Part shown: piece after piece, positions 1-10,546 of the stretch
Layout: each line of letters opens with the position of its first letter
Position numbering within the stretch: the stretch's first letter is position 1
DNA from: Aquilaria yunnanensis
Lineage: Eukaryota > Streptophyta > Magnoliopsida > Malvales > Thymelaeaceae
DNA: 64,000 bases
Assembly: GCA_039654915.1 (NCBI GenBank)
Contig: CM077593.1
Coordinates: 118,475,413 to 118,539,412 of the forward strand
Reading direction: 5' to 3'
Position numbers and translations under genes: made by a program
Notes under the pieces: model-generated
What the model was told of the DNA's origin: nothing
The model's database searches: none
What the model saw: the letters and a program-made list of their open reading frames with translations, nothing else

Positions 1-470
1 TAAATAATAAAGGTAAAGGCAAACATTACACATTCTGAATAATGATTTGGTAACACCTTTTCACTTTAATCACATTAATTTTATCGAACAATTTCTTTTT
101 TCATTTTAGAACTCGAGCCTCCAGAGTGATTACCCTAACATTAACATTTGAATAATTGTCATTTAAAAGGAAAAAAAAAAAGAATAATTATCATCTAAAA
201 TTAATCACGAAGCAATATTGCATCAATTATAAAAAAAATTACATGAGAAATAGTAATGACTAAACATTGTAAAACTTCTCAGCTTCTCCGGAATTAGCTT
301 TTCATTTATTATTAACAAAGCTACATCCTCACGGGGCACAATCCAGTCAACTTAAGGCAAGCACCGTCCATACATATCACAAGTTTTTATATTCCTGGCA
401 GGAACAAAGGCATGAAAAGCTTTTTCCGCAAAGCCACTTGAAACACATCTCCAAACGAACGTAACGCTTT
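1..470. other. AT-rich 3' flank of the peroxidase gene
   Basis: Non-coding AT-rich sequence downstream of the peroxidase stop codon (the gene is on the minus strand). It must hold the 3' UTR and polyadenylation region of that gene, but I see no single convincing signal. Nothing else is recognised. Confidence 0.5.
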
Positions 471-3400
471 CTAAAACTCCGACCATGCGTCGAGGTCCTC
501 GTCCGCCGGCAAGTCCACGACAGAGGCCAGGAAGCTGTTGTCGGAATTCCTGACGGAGCAATTGGCTCTAACCTCCCCTTGCGTCCCCGTCAGCACGCTG
601 AGCTGACCCATCTTCAGCATCGCTGTCACGAACTTCTCGAAGAACAGCGACTGGTTCACGGCGAAGCTTGTGACGATGCTCCTGGTCCTCCTGTCGGTGT
701 ACAGGTCCTGGTCGGAGGTGAACAAGCCTTGGCGGTTCATGAGGTCGACGTAATATTTGTTGTCGAACTTGTTGGGGCTCCGGATGTCCAGCACGGTGGT
801 ATTGGTGCTGTTGCTGGTGGGGCAGGTAACCTTGAGGTTGTTGGCGAAGGTCTTGTCCATGGTGGAGTCTTGGGTGGGGTAGAGCCGGCCGGTGAAGGAG
901 GTGCAGTGCCCGATACCGATGGTGTGGCCGCCGGAGAGAGCGACGACGTCGGTGGCGTCAAAACCCTTGGTTGAGAGGTTTCCGAGAATATCGCCAGCGG
1001 TGGAGGATGGAGGCGGGAGGTTTTGGAGGGTAGCGGTTTGAGAGGCGAAATTAAGTCCGTCGCGCCTCCCCAGTGGGACGTCGTAATCGGGACCTCCCGA
1101 CTTCAGTGAAAATTAAGTAGTAATTAAAGAAATATATTAAAATTCATAAAAAATAAATTAAACTTTATCAAGAGAAAAATATTTGAAAATTTTTTTACAG
1201 TCCCAGATCTATTTGTCTTACACGTAAATTTAATCTCCGATTATTAACATTTGCCAAGTCATTAAATGTTAAAAAAATTATTGCATAATTTGTATCTAGT
1301 GTAAAATGGTCACAGAAGAACTTAAAATTAGTTGCTGTAAAAGCAAAAAATTTTAAGATTAATTATCTATATAATAATAAAATCATATGATTAAATTCGA
1401 AAAAAAATGATAAAGTTACAATTTTTAAGACTAATTGTTCATATAATTATAGAGGTGTGTGATTTATTTAAAAGAATGATTAAACTATTTATACAGTTAT
1501 AAAATTTTAAGTCTCATTTAATAGTAAAGAATTTTAAAACCTAGATTACAAAACCAGTCTAGATTTACGACTTATTATTGTGTTATGTCCTTCCATATAT
1601 ATGAATCGGACAACCTAGGTAGTCTTTCCAATCTCATATATGGAGGAGTGGAGCTAATAATTATATTTCACGTTTGCCGGTATCAACATTTCTGCAAAGT
1701 TTTTTGTTGGGGCCTGGGTCGATGCATGTTCTGTCACTTCAACTTTAACCGACATAGTTGCTCTCTTCTGGAGTTCTGGTACACCGCTGTCACTTCTACT
1801 TTTACTCTCATTTTGTAATATTTTTATTTATTTAAATTTTAAAAATAATATTTTCATGTTCTTGCTTTTACTCTCGCTTTTAGAATATTTTGTGTAACTT
1901 AACTTATATTTTTATTTTATTTTAAAAAGGTGAAAATCAAATAATAATAATAATAATAAAACAAACAGAAAAACACCAAACAACTAGGAGCTAATTTATT
2001 TTTATTTATTTTAAATTAAGTTAATTGACTTATTTTTATTTTTATATTTTGGCACCTAAAATTAATTTTATTTAAAAATTAATATTATATAAATACAATA
2101 ATTTATTTAAAAATAAATTTTTATGATATTTTTAAATTTTTATAAATTTTTTAAATTAAAAAAATTTATAAAAATTTAATAAAATTATAAAAATTATATT
2201 TTCAAGCTATATGATATTAGCTTTTAATTAAAATTAATTCTGGGTAAAATATACGTTAAAATAAAAATAAACCATCCTAAGTTAATTACTTCAATTAAAA
2301 TTAAAATTAAAATTAACTGAATGTTAAACTATTGCTAATTTAAATTTAACCAAATAAAATTCAACTGCTAAGCCAAACATTTGAAGTTCAAAGTTTAGAT
2401 TTTACAAGGCAGCTTTTAACTGCACAAAATCATGTCGAAATCAAACCCCATGGGTGGACTTTGCTTCTTGTATAATTATGGTCTCCCGGCACGAAATTAA
2501 AGATTATTTTTCAAGAGCAGCTCGTAAGCAAAACAGATTAATGTTACAAAATGGTGAGGGTGCCGAAAATTAGTTACCAATTAATAGCTTATTTAATTTT
2601 TTCAACCCGACATCCAAACACATGACTTTGTACATCTAGCACCCGTCGTTCATAAGAAAATGGCCGTTAGTTGTAAGAAGCACAACAACGATTTCCAAGT
2701 TTTTTCTCACTATTTGCTATTTGTAGTAATTAATTTATAATTTTTTATTTTTAATATATAAATAAAAAAAATTTATATATGAAAAATAAACAAAGACTTA
2801 TAGTTTTAAATATATATTTTTTTCGAAATTTTTTTCTAAACATAATAATTTAAATAATTTAAATTTAAAAATTTTAAAAAAATTAAATATGTGAAAGAAT
2901 ACCAAGTAAACGGAGTCACGGGCGGCGAGGGCGACGATATCAGAGCAGGAGACGACTTGGCTGCATTTCTTGTGGACGCGAGCGCGGAGGTCTTCGACGA
3001 TCTCGAACGCCCTCTGCCTCAACGACAGGTTCGGAGGCGCCTGCTGCTCGCCTGGCCCACTCGCCGATCCGTCCAGCAACACCGATCCGTCGCATCCCTA
3101 TACATAAATATATGATCAATTCCATATTACATTTATCTTATCCTCAAGTTTCCACATCCACACACTTAATTAAAAAGAAAAACACAAAATAATATTTTAT
3201 TATAATACTGAAAATCCCCGACACCTTTAAGTGTCAATTCATGAAATAAGTAGCAACAGAACATTAACATCACGCTTCTTTACACCCACCTTTTTTTTAA
3301 AAAAAATTGTGGTCGGACCGGCGAACTGATCAGTAAATTTTGTTGTGATTTAAGTCAAAGATTTATCTTCATTACGGTTAATGAGCACGCAGGGAGGTAG

Positions 3401-3749
3401 ACTTAATAATATACCCTTCCTGTGATATTACGAGTAATAAAAAAAAACTAGCCAAGAGAGAGAGGGAGGTGGGGGGGAGGGGTTTAATTACCTGAACAAA
3501 GCAGTCGTGGAAATGGAGGCGAAGCAAGCCAGCAGCAAGGCCGATATCGGCGTTGAAGATATTCTTGAGGCGTTTTCTGACGATGGATTCGACTTTAGGG
3601 CAGGAAGATTCGTAGAAGTTCCAAGACAGACCAGAGGATATTGGAACAGAGCTCTGTGACTCCGACACATGGAACAGGGAAGTGGCCCAAACAAAAGAAA
3701 CCAGAAACAGAGCTTTTACGAGGTTAGAAGCAGAAGCAGGAGAGGCCAT
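471..3749 (-). CDS. Class III secretory peroxidase, peroxidase 12-like, three exons
   Basis: Haem peroxidase of the plant secretory class III family, which oxidises phenolics with hydrogen peroxide in the cell wall or vacuole. The exons I derive are 3492-3749, 2903-3097 and 471-1100, all with GT-AG introns, giving 360 residues. A hydrophobic signal peptide covers about residues 1-31. The distal site RLHFHDCF holds Arg77 and His81; Cys88 follows in GCDGS at the start of exon 2; the proximal haem ligand is His210 in ALSGGHTIGIGHC. The sequence FDNKYYVDLMNRQGLFTSDQ is typical of the family and closest, in my memory, to the peroxidase 12 group. Many class III genes have three introns; here the last two exons are fused, leaving two introns (394 and about 1802 bp). 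No frameshift or stop is seen. The acidic C-terminal tail after the last Cys is longer than usual and could be a vacuolar sorting extension (inference). Confidence 0.93.
1990..2280. repeat. AT-rich foldback-type repeat in peroxidase intron 2
   Basis: Very AT-rich block in which strings such as AATTAATATTATATAA recur in inverted form around the middle, suggesting a foldback or MITE-like repeat. A related block lies at 10150-10440. Ends and target duplication cannot be defined by eye. Confidence 0.4.
2696..2840. repeat. AT-rich dispersed repeat in peroxidase intron 2
   Basis: This stretch is similar, in opposite orientation, to 35476-35610; both share the motif TTTTTAATATATAAAT followed by poly-A and ATTTATATAT. 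It is probably a copy of a short dispersed transposon fragment that inserted into the intron. It lies just downstream of the exon 2 splice donor at 2902. Confidence 0.4.
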
Positions 3750-3789
3750 AGCTTGTTTTGCTTCCTTTCTCTTCTCCTTCTACTCTGTC

Positions 3790-3801
3790 CTTATTTATAG
3801 C
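3790..3801 (-). promoter_or_regulatory. TATA box of the peroxidase gene
   Basis: On the minus strand the sequence reads CTATAAATAAG, about 40-50 bases upstream of the peroxidase ATG at 3749. The spacing leaves only a short 5' leader. The position and match are good for a plant TATA element; no transcript evidence is available here. Confidence 0.6.
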
Positions 3802-4139
3802 GAAGCAGACAAGTGTTTTAATGGTTTTTTCCTTTTCTTTTTTGCTCTTAGAATAGTCTTCGGTTCTCCTTTAGGTGGGTTATTGATTTATTGACGAAGA
3901 CTTCTGCAGCGTTTCATTTAGACATTTGGAAAATGGCGTGTGGTGAACATCCAGTGCAAGTACTATCTTCGTTTAAAATGCAACTTGGCCCTTTTCAACT
4001 TTTCCTCAAGCTATTTTGGTCTTTTGATTTAAGCACTTAAGTTCGAAACAGCTCACGAAAAAAGGACCAAAGCAAGGGAGTGGGGACATAACTTGCTCAA
4101 CCAATTACAAGTAACATGATACCACATTCTGGTGAAGTA
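3802..4139. other. Upstream region of the peroxidase gene
   Basis: Intergenic sequence upstream of the peroxidase promoter. No gene and no recognised transposon ends. It would contain any distal promoter elements, none of which I can assign. Confidence 0.4.
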
Positions 4140-4364
4140 GTAATGAAATAAGATAAAGTGGTACCAAAAACAGATCTAAGTGGCACCTAAACTATAGGTT
4201 GCAAGTGGACCAAAATCAAGTTTAGTGACACCATGATCAAGTTTAAGTGGTACCAAAATCAAATTCAAATGGTACCAAAATAAAGTTCAAGTGCCACCAA
4301 AGGCATGTTCAAATGGTACCAAAATCATGTTCAAGTAGTGCCTAAATCTGGTTAAGAGTGTCTA
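4140..4364. repeat. Degenerate GGTACC minisatellite, left part
   Basis: Repeated units of roughly 20-24 bases of the form AGTTCAAGTGGTACCAAAATC, with many substitutions. The array is interrupted by the hAT element at 4373-6270 and resumes at 6279. It holds no coding sequence. Confidence 0.75.
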
Positions 4365-4372
4365 GTTTAGCC

Positions 4373-6270
4373 TAGGGGTGATCACTATTCGGGTCAAACA
4401 GAAAAAATTGAAAAATTGAAAAATTTTAAAAATTCGGTTCGGTTATTTCGGTATTTCGGTTCGGTTTCGGTGGAAACCGAATAGAGGCAATTTCGGTTTC
4501 GATTCGGTTTCAGTTTTATAAGTCGGTCATTTCGGTTACCGAAATAATCGAATTAAATATTTTGGGCTTTAGCCCATTTTTTGTTTCCCGTTTGATGTTG
4601 GGCCATAAAACCTTACCCAGGCCAGCTACCCCTACGGCCCTACCCGGTTACTCATCCTCTTTAGGCCTTTGGCCCTTTACCCCTTCGAATGTCATTGATT
4701 GTCAATCACGGGATTCACTCACCACTAGGCACCAACCGTCCAGCCCTTCTGCAGTTTTGCCCTTGGCCTTTGCGAGTTGAGCTTGAGCCGCAGCGCTCAT
4801 CTGATTCTGATCGTCTCGCTGTCGACTCTCGAACTCTCGGTCGCACGCAGCTTGCTCGTCTCCACTCTCCCACTCCACGTTGGCAATCAGTCAATCACTG
4901 AATCGGTGATTCCCTTCCCTTCCTCTTGCGCTACTGGCTACCGCCGCTGCTTACTTGCCCCAGGGCCCAGGCAGCTCCCAGCCCCCGCTCGCCAGTGTCG
5001 GCCTCAGCTAGTCAGCTCTGCTGCTTTGCTCGTCCGGCTATCCCGGTCCTCGCGGCGTCAGGTAAAATTTTAGCTTGGATTTTTTATTTTTATTTTATTT
5101 TCATTTTTTTTGTGAGTTCGGTTAATATTTGCACACTGAGTCTCATCAATTGTCAATGTTTAGAACTTGGTTGTGTAAGTTTTCTCTCTCAGAAGATCAT
5201 CATAAGTTATGATTACTTCTGTTCATCAGAGTGATACGGTTGGTTGCTCAAATGAGCGAACAAATGAATATCCAACTAATATTACTAGCATGTAGAAGTT
5301 TAGCGGACTCCAATTTCTCCTTAGATTCATCTCAGTGACTAAACAAGTCAGCGATCTCTGGTTCCATGGAATTCCTTAAAATACTTGCACACTTAGCATC
5401 ATCAATAATCAATGTTTAGAACTTGGTCGTGTAAGTTTTCTGACTCAGGAGCTCATCATAAGACGTGGCTGTTGAACCTTTTAGGTGTTTTGTGACCATG
5501 TCTCACACGTGTCTAAATGAGTAAACAAATGGACAATCTCCATTTTCGGAGAATTCTACAAAATCCTTACATATTGAGCATTATCGACTATCAATATCTT
5601 GGGTTTTGTTTCTGTAAGTTGTCACTTGAAGGATGATCATAAGAGATGTGACAACTTCCATTGAGTAGAGAAATGCATATGGACACATTTTAACCTTGGC
5701 CTATAATTACTACCTTGAGATGACAAGTAGATATTTGGTAATGACTAATGAGCATTTGACTAAGGAAGCAGACTTGATACCTATTATTTATCTTCCATTG
5801 TGGGACTTTAGGGACAGGATATTCTGATTGGCAGATGATGCTTTCGGACACCAAGACTGAAAATGTTGCTTATGTTCTGGTCATAATTTTTTGGTAAGGA
5901 AAGAGAATAATATATATAACTGAAGAAGCACCAAGGGGGGCAACGAATCCTTAAAAGAAATCAGGAACCAGAGAATAGCTCTACAAAATCTAGAACTTCT
6001 AAATATTTATATTATACTTTTCCTGTGACCCAAAATATGAGGAAATCAAGCCATTGTAGCCTTAGAAGGAAAGCAAGCTTTCTTTACCCAAAGCAGGTTT
6101 TTTTCGGTTAATTCGGTTGGAACCGAACTGAACCGAATTATTTCGTTCGGTTCCAATTCAGTTTCCCCATCAATTTGATTATTTTGGTTTGTTACTATCT
6201 AAAATTGAAACCGAATAAAACCAATTATTTCGGTTCGGTTTAAACCGAAATAACCAAATGCTCACCCCTA
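4373..6270. mobile_element. Non-autonomous hAT element with perfect 8-bp target duplication
   Basis: The ends are TAGGGGTGATCA on the left and TGCTCACCCCTA on the right, imperfect inverted repeats of the hAT type. The flanks GTTTAGCC at 4365-4372 and 6271-6278 are an exact 8-bp target duplication. Subterminal regions are filled with both orientations of CGGTTCGGTTT-like motifs, as expected for transposase-binding sites. There is no transposase coding sequence. The GC-richer block at 4560-5060 ends in CAGGTAAAA, which looks like a splice donor; it may be the untranslated first exon left from an autonomous parent (inference). Confidence 0.85.
5128..5660. repeat. Three diverged tandem units inside the hAT element
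   Basis: Similar sequence begins at about 5128, 5385 and 5565: a GCACACT-like start, then CATCAAT, then CAATGTTTAGAACTTGG, a GTAAGTT motif and ATCATAAGA. The units differ in length (about 256 then 180 bp), so this is an old, unequal tandem duplication. No coding sense is visible. Confidence 0.6.
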
Positions 6271-6278
6271 GTTTAGCC

Positions 6279-7010
6279 AATAACACATGCACCTAATTTG
6301 GTTCAAGTAGTACCAAAATCAGGTTCAAGTTGCACCTAAATCTGGTTAAGTGTGTCCTGTTGAATTAGTTAAAGTGGTACGTAAATTATATCCAAGTGGT
6401 ATAAAAAATTAGGTTACATAGCATCTAAATCAGGTTAAGTGGTACCATATTGAAGTCATGGTACCAAAATCAGGTTCAAGTGGTACCAAAATTAGTTAAC
6501 TTGAAACTGGTACCACTTGAGATACCATTGCAACTTGATTTTGGTGCCATTGGTTCCAAATTTAGGTTAAGTGGTATCAAATTCTTGTTAACTACCAAAA
6601 TCAAATTGAATGGAACTAAGATTAGGTTCAAGTGGTACCTAAAACTAATTAAATGTAAATAGTTAGACCGATTAAAGTTGTACCTAAATCTGGTTAAGTG
6701 TGACTAGTTGCATCGATTAAAGTAATACCTATATTATGCTCAAGTGGCACCAAAATCAAGTAACCTAAAATTAGTACTACTTGAACTTAATTTAGGAAAC
6801 ACTACAACTTGACTTTGGTACCATTTGAACCAGATTTGATACCAATCAACCTTATTTAGGTACCCTGATACCAAGATCATGCTCAATTGGTACAAAAATC
6901 AGGTTTAAGTTGCACCAGATTAAGGTTCAAGTAGTACTAGATATAGGTTATGGTGGTACCAAAATTTTAGATTCTAGTGGTATTAGATTCAGGTTACTAT
7001 ATCTATTTCA
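6279..7010. repeat. Degenerate GGTACC minisatellite, right part, with inverted units
   Basis: Continuation of the array at 4140-4364. Units such as GGTACCAAAATCAGGTTCAAGT occur head to tail, but around 6495-6560 and 6770-6870 they run in the opposite orientation (ACTTGATTTTGGTGCCA type). The palindromic GGTACC core appears again and again. No open reading frame of note. Confidence 0.7.
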
Positions 7011-7352
7011 TTATAGTATTTAACTTGATACTTCTAGTATAAGCATCTACCCCTACTTCACTAGAACTCTACTTCAACTCACTTTGTTAAGCAAATTTTT
7101 GTTGGTCTACTAATTTCAATAAGCTTCAAATTATTTCATTTGCAAATTTGAGATAATAAAAATAGAGCCCCTAATATTTTAAAAATTATAGCTTGATCCT
7201 TATAAATTTTGAAAATTTTAGTTTAGTCCCTATAAAATTTGCAAATTTAACCCTTACTTTGATAAAAATTTCAAACAATTACTAAAGTCTGAAAATGTCA
7301 ATATAGTCATTAGACATAATAATGTTAAGGTCAAGTCTAAAAAGTGTTAAGT
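7011..7352. other. AT-rich sequence without recognised features
   Basis: Sequence between the minisatellite and the second small hAT element. I see no gene and no clear repeat in it. Confidence 0.4.
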
Positions 7353-7360
7353 GTTAGAGC

Positions 7361-8136
7361 CAAGGGTGATTATTCGGTTTTTTTGGTTTAAACCGAACTG
7401 AATTAGTCAGTTTATTCAATTTTCTATTTTTGGGTGGTAAGAAACTGAATAAACCAAATTAGTATATAAAACTGAATTTAAACCGAATCAAAATATTTTG
7501 GTTTGGTTCGGTCCAAACTGAATTAACCGAAAAAATGAAAGTAAAATTCTATAAGAGATTAAACGAGAGAGAGACATTATTTTTCTTCCAAATTTCATTT
7601 AATATAGAAGATTTATTGTCTATGAAAAGAAAGAAAACAAGAATCCAAGCTAATTTGAGTTAGTTTATAGCTTTATTGTTCATGAATTTTTTTTTTTAAA
7701 AAATTTCAGTTAATTCGGTTATCGAATTAACCAAAATCCAAAATTGCAACCGAACCAAAACTGAAATTTTATTTTTTAGTTTCAGCCTAAGCTGAACCGA
7801 ATTAAATGAGAGAGGGACATTATTTTTCTTCCAAATTTCATTCAATATAGAAGATTTATTATCCATGAAAAGAAAGAAAACAAGAATCCAAGTTAATTTG
7901 AGTTAGTTTATATCTTTATTGTTCATGAATTTTTTTAAAACAAATCTAATATAAAAATTTTCAGTTAATTCGGTTGTCGAATTAACGAAATCCAAAATTG
8001 AAACCAAACTAAAACCGAAATTTTATTTTTCAGTTTCAGCAGAAGTTGAACCGAATTACTGAATTAACCAAACCAATTTTTAAATTATTTCAATTTTTTA
8101 ATTTTTTCGATTAGAACTGAATACTGCTCACCCCTA
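7361..8136. mobile_element. Small hAT-type MITE with perfect 8-bp target duplication
   Basis: The right end is TGCTCACCCCTA, the same as in the element at 4373-6270; the left end is a worn CAAGGGTGATTATTCGG. The flanks GTTAGAGC at 7353-7360 and 8137-8144 are an exact 8-bp duplication. The inside is CGGTT-rich near the ends and contains a tandem duplication. It is the same family as the larger element but is only 776 bp long, with no coding capacity. Confidence 0.83.
7561..8040. repeat. Tandem duplication of about 240 bp inside the small hAT element
   Basis: The stretch beginning GAGAGAGACATTATTTTTC near 7565 recurs with few changes from about 7808 (GAGAGAGGGACATTATTTTT), followed by the same GAAGATTTATT, GAAAAGAAAGAAAACAAGAA and AATTTGAGTTAGTTTATA blocks. 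The two copies are close in sequence, so this internal duplication is fairly young or well preserved. Confidence 0.8.
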
Positions 8137-8144
8137 GTTAGAGC

Positions 8145-8296
8145 AATGATGACATAGGCAGGAATATCTGTGCCATTGGCAGGAGTAGTGATGATAACTT
8201 CCTTGGCACCAGCTGCAATATGCTTTCCACCACTAGTACCATCCACAAAAACACTGATCCTCTTAATGACAATGTCAATACTAAGTTCAACCTAAA
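8145..8296 (-). pseudogene. Fragment of a glyceraldehyde-3-phosphate dehydrogenase gene
   Basis: On the minus strand about 50 codons read through [14 protein letters not shown], then [18 protein letters not shown] and GTDIPAYVI. This matches the GAPDH segment that usually reads GIDIVIEGTGVFVD, GKHIQAGAKKVIITAPA and DIPTYVVGVN (family knowledge). The active-site SCTTNC region and the rest of the enzyme are missing. It sits directly against the target duplication of the hAT element at 7361-8136. A TTTAG preceding the fragment on the minus strand could be an old intron acceptor, which would mean DNA-level capture. It is a relic, not a gene. Confidence 0.75.
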
Positions 8297-8509
8297 GAAG
8301 CTAAGAAAGCCTCCATAGTTGTTAGACAATAGCATTTCTTCTCTATAGTTACCTGATACACAGCACAGGTACACGATACATTAACTTTTATGGTATGTGA
8401 TATGGGGGTTGTGCGCTTCGATACGACACTTGGTACGATGTATATATGGATATATATATCTTGACATCCCAAAACATATATCCCTATATTTTAATCCTTC
8501 TCATTCATC

Positions 8510-9245
8510 TTAGATGTCATGCAAGTCATAAAATAAAAAATACTTGCTTGCTGTAACAAAAAGAAAACAGCCTTGAGACTTGTTAGAGTTTGTTCCAACA
8601 CTTGAGATAAGCTTTGGAGAACTATAATGTGACCTTAATGTTGAGTTGTCTTGCAACTCCTCATCATTCACCGATTTATTTGACTTAGCAGCATCGTCGT
8701 CATCCAATAAATTTCATCTCATCTCTTGTAGTCTAACATTAGAGACATCTACATAAAGTGTTCTTAGGATCAACATCCAACTGCTTATAAAAGGTCTATT
8801 CTTATAACTTTTTGTAAAGTATGATTGCAAATTAATGTTTGAGTGAACAAACATTAATTTGTTAGCTCTAGTAGAATTCAAATGCTTCCTCTTGACATCA
8901 TGAAAGAATGAGTAGGAACTCCAACTTCTCTTAGTAAATGACATAGTAATTAGTTCAGATAGTACCAATCAATTGAATCCATTGCTATGCATTATTTTAA
9001 GTAGCCATCATAGCAAAAACTTATTACACATATGAAAAGTAATGAATTGCTCTCAAAACAATTTTACCCTTTTAAAGTTCTCTACAATTTTATCAAATGT
9101 TTGATAGACTCCCTTTACCACTTCATTGTTTTGATTTTTAGCCTTCCTAACCATGCCTCTTGATACAAGTGTTGTAAGATATTTATGGTCATAAAATCTT
9201 GGTGTAAGTGCAAAACCAAGACAATAAATCTTTAAATTCATTTTG
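8510..9245 (-). pseudogene. Relic of a hAT (DUF659-type) transposase C-terminal half
   Basis: Disrupted minus-strand frames spell parts of the transposase family with a C-terminal dimerisation domain. FALTPRFYDHKYL and NNEVVKGVYQTFDKIV at 9053-9241 resemble the usual LNPRYY region. RSWSSYSFFHDVKRK, followed by RANKLMFVHSNINL, at 8800-8930 matches the ERNWSTYSFIHS and FVHSNLRL signature. An acidic tail follows at 8510-8707. Stops and frameshifts break the frame. No matching transposon ends were found, so it is probably a fragment. Confidence 0.7.
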
Positions 9246-10149
9246 CTCTATCTTTCAACACAATTTTTTCTATTTCAAATGTACAATCTTCATACCTATC
9301 AATATAAGTACATAATATAGTTATGAGAAATAAAATTAATTAAAATAAAATTTCAATTTGACATGAAATTAAAAAAAAAAGTTTTTTATTTGTTTCCACT
9401 ATTCTCTTTAATCTTTTGCATATAAATCAACACAGATGAAAAAAAAAGTGAATATTGAAATTATAATATGAAAGATAATATGATAAATTAATTTATTAAA
9501 TATAAAAAAATTACAAATATTTGGGACGCCAAAATAGTAAATGTTTCAAAAAGTTAGTTTATTGGAGGAAGATTAAAATTAATTTTCTAATCACTTAATT
9601 CAAGCTTTTTTTGTGCCGGAGGGTGAGGGCCTCCCGCAAGGGCAAGTGGCGCATGGGTTACTGCATTTGTTGTGGTAGCCCTCAGTTTTGAAGGTAATTA
9701 CAGCCATGTCATAAGAGAGTTTCGTAATTATCCTTGCCTCCAAAGACATTTTCTTACTGAGGCCAGCACCCTCCTGCGCATGACTTTTTTGGCCTAATGA
9801 GCTCACGTGAAAATTTTTAAATTAATTAGAATATTATTTTTAACGTTCCCTGAAGATAGTTATTTATTTGTATAAAAAAAAGCAGTTATCAAACACATTT
9901 TAACATTTTTATTTTTTGATACATAGAGAAGAGTGTAAAGAATAAAAGAAAGGAGGATTGAATATTGAACTTCAAAATAATAGCCGCTAGTTGTAAACCG
10001 AGAGGACCAAAGGCGCAGTATAGCCCATCCGCCGGCCGGACCCTTGGGTTAGGTGGGTCGCGCCAGGGCACCACTGACGCTCTGGGTTGTTCGCTCTCGT
10101 TTCTAGGCGATCCTAATAATGTAACAACTATTTTACCAGATAAATAAGA
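9246..10149. other. No recognised gene; two small GC-richer patches
   Basis: Mostly AT-rich. A minus-strand frame at 9600-9806 (68 codons, ending in a Cys-rich CSNPCATCPCGRP stretch) and a GC-rich patch at 10000-10090 stand out, but I recognise neither. They could be decayed gene fragments. Confidence refers to the absence of an identifiable gene. Confidence 0.4.
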
Positions 10150-10440
10150 ACAATTAATTCATTTTAATTAAATTTAATTTAATTAAAAATTATATATTTT
10201 TATTTTTATTTTTATCTGAAACTAATTTTATTTAAAAAATTAATATTATATAGGTGTAATAATTTATTAAAAATATAATTTTATAATTTTATTAATTTTT
10301 TATAAATTTTTTTCTTTTTTAATGTTTAAAACTAATAAAATTCATAAAAATTTACTTTTAAATAAATTATTATATCTTCATAATATTAATTTTCTTGGTT
10401 TGAAAAAAAATAATATAAAAATAAAAATATGTCATTTGCT
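10150..10440. repeat. AT-rich foldback repeat
   Basis: TTAATATTATATAGGTGTAA near 10235 reappears in inverted form near 10365-10400 (TAAATTATTATATCTTCATA then ATATTAAT), so the block can fold on itself. It resembles 1990-2280 in the peroxidase intron. Probably a MITE family; exact ends are unclear. Confidence 0.5.
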
Positions 10441-10475
10441 TTTGACTTGGGTAAGTATGCTGCGCACATTACTTC

Positions 10476-10546
10476 TTATATATATATATATATAGACACA
10501 CACACACACACACACACACACTCTCTCTCTCTCTCTCTCTCTCTCT
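10476..10546. repeat. Compound microsatellite (TA)n(CA)n(CT)n
   Basis: Uninterrupted dinucleotide runs: TA at about 10477-10494, CA/AC at about 10496-10521 and CT at about 10521-10546. This is a simple sequence repeat of the kind that varies in length between individuals. Confidence 0.95.

Noticed and set aside
579..974. 131-codon plus-strand frame
   Set aside because: It lies antisense to the third peroxidase exon and has no family motifs; the high GC of the exon explains the open frame.
4562..5234. Several overlapping plus-strand frames of 70-102 codons in the hAT element
   Set aside because: No known domain; the frames overlap one another in a GC-rich block that ends in a splice-donor-like site, so an untranslated exon or captured fragment is more likely.
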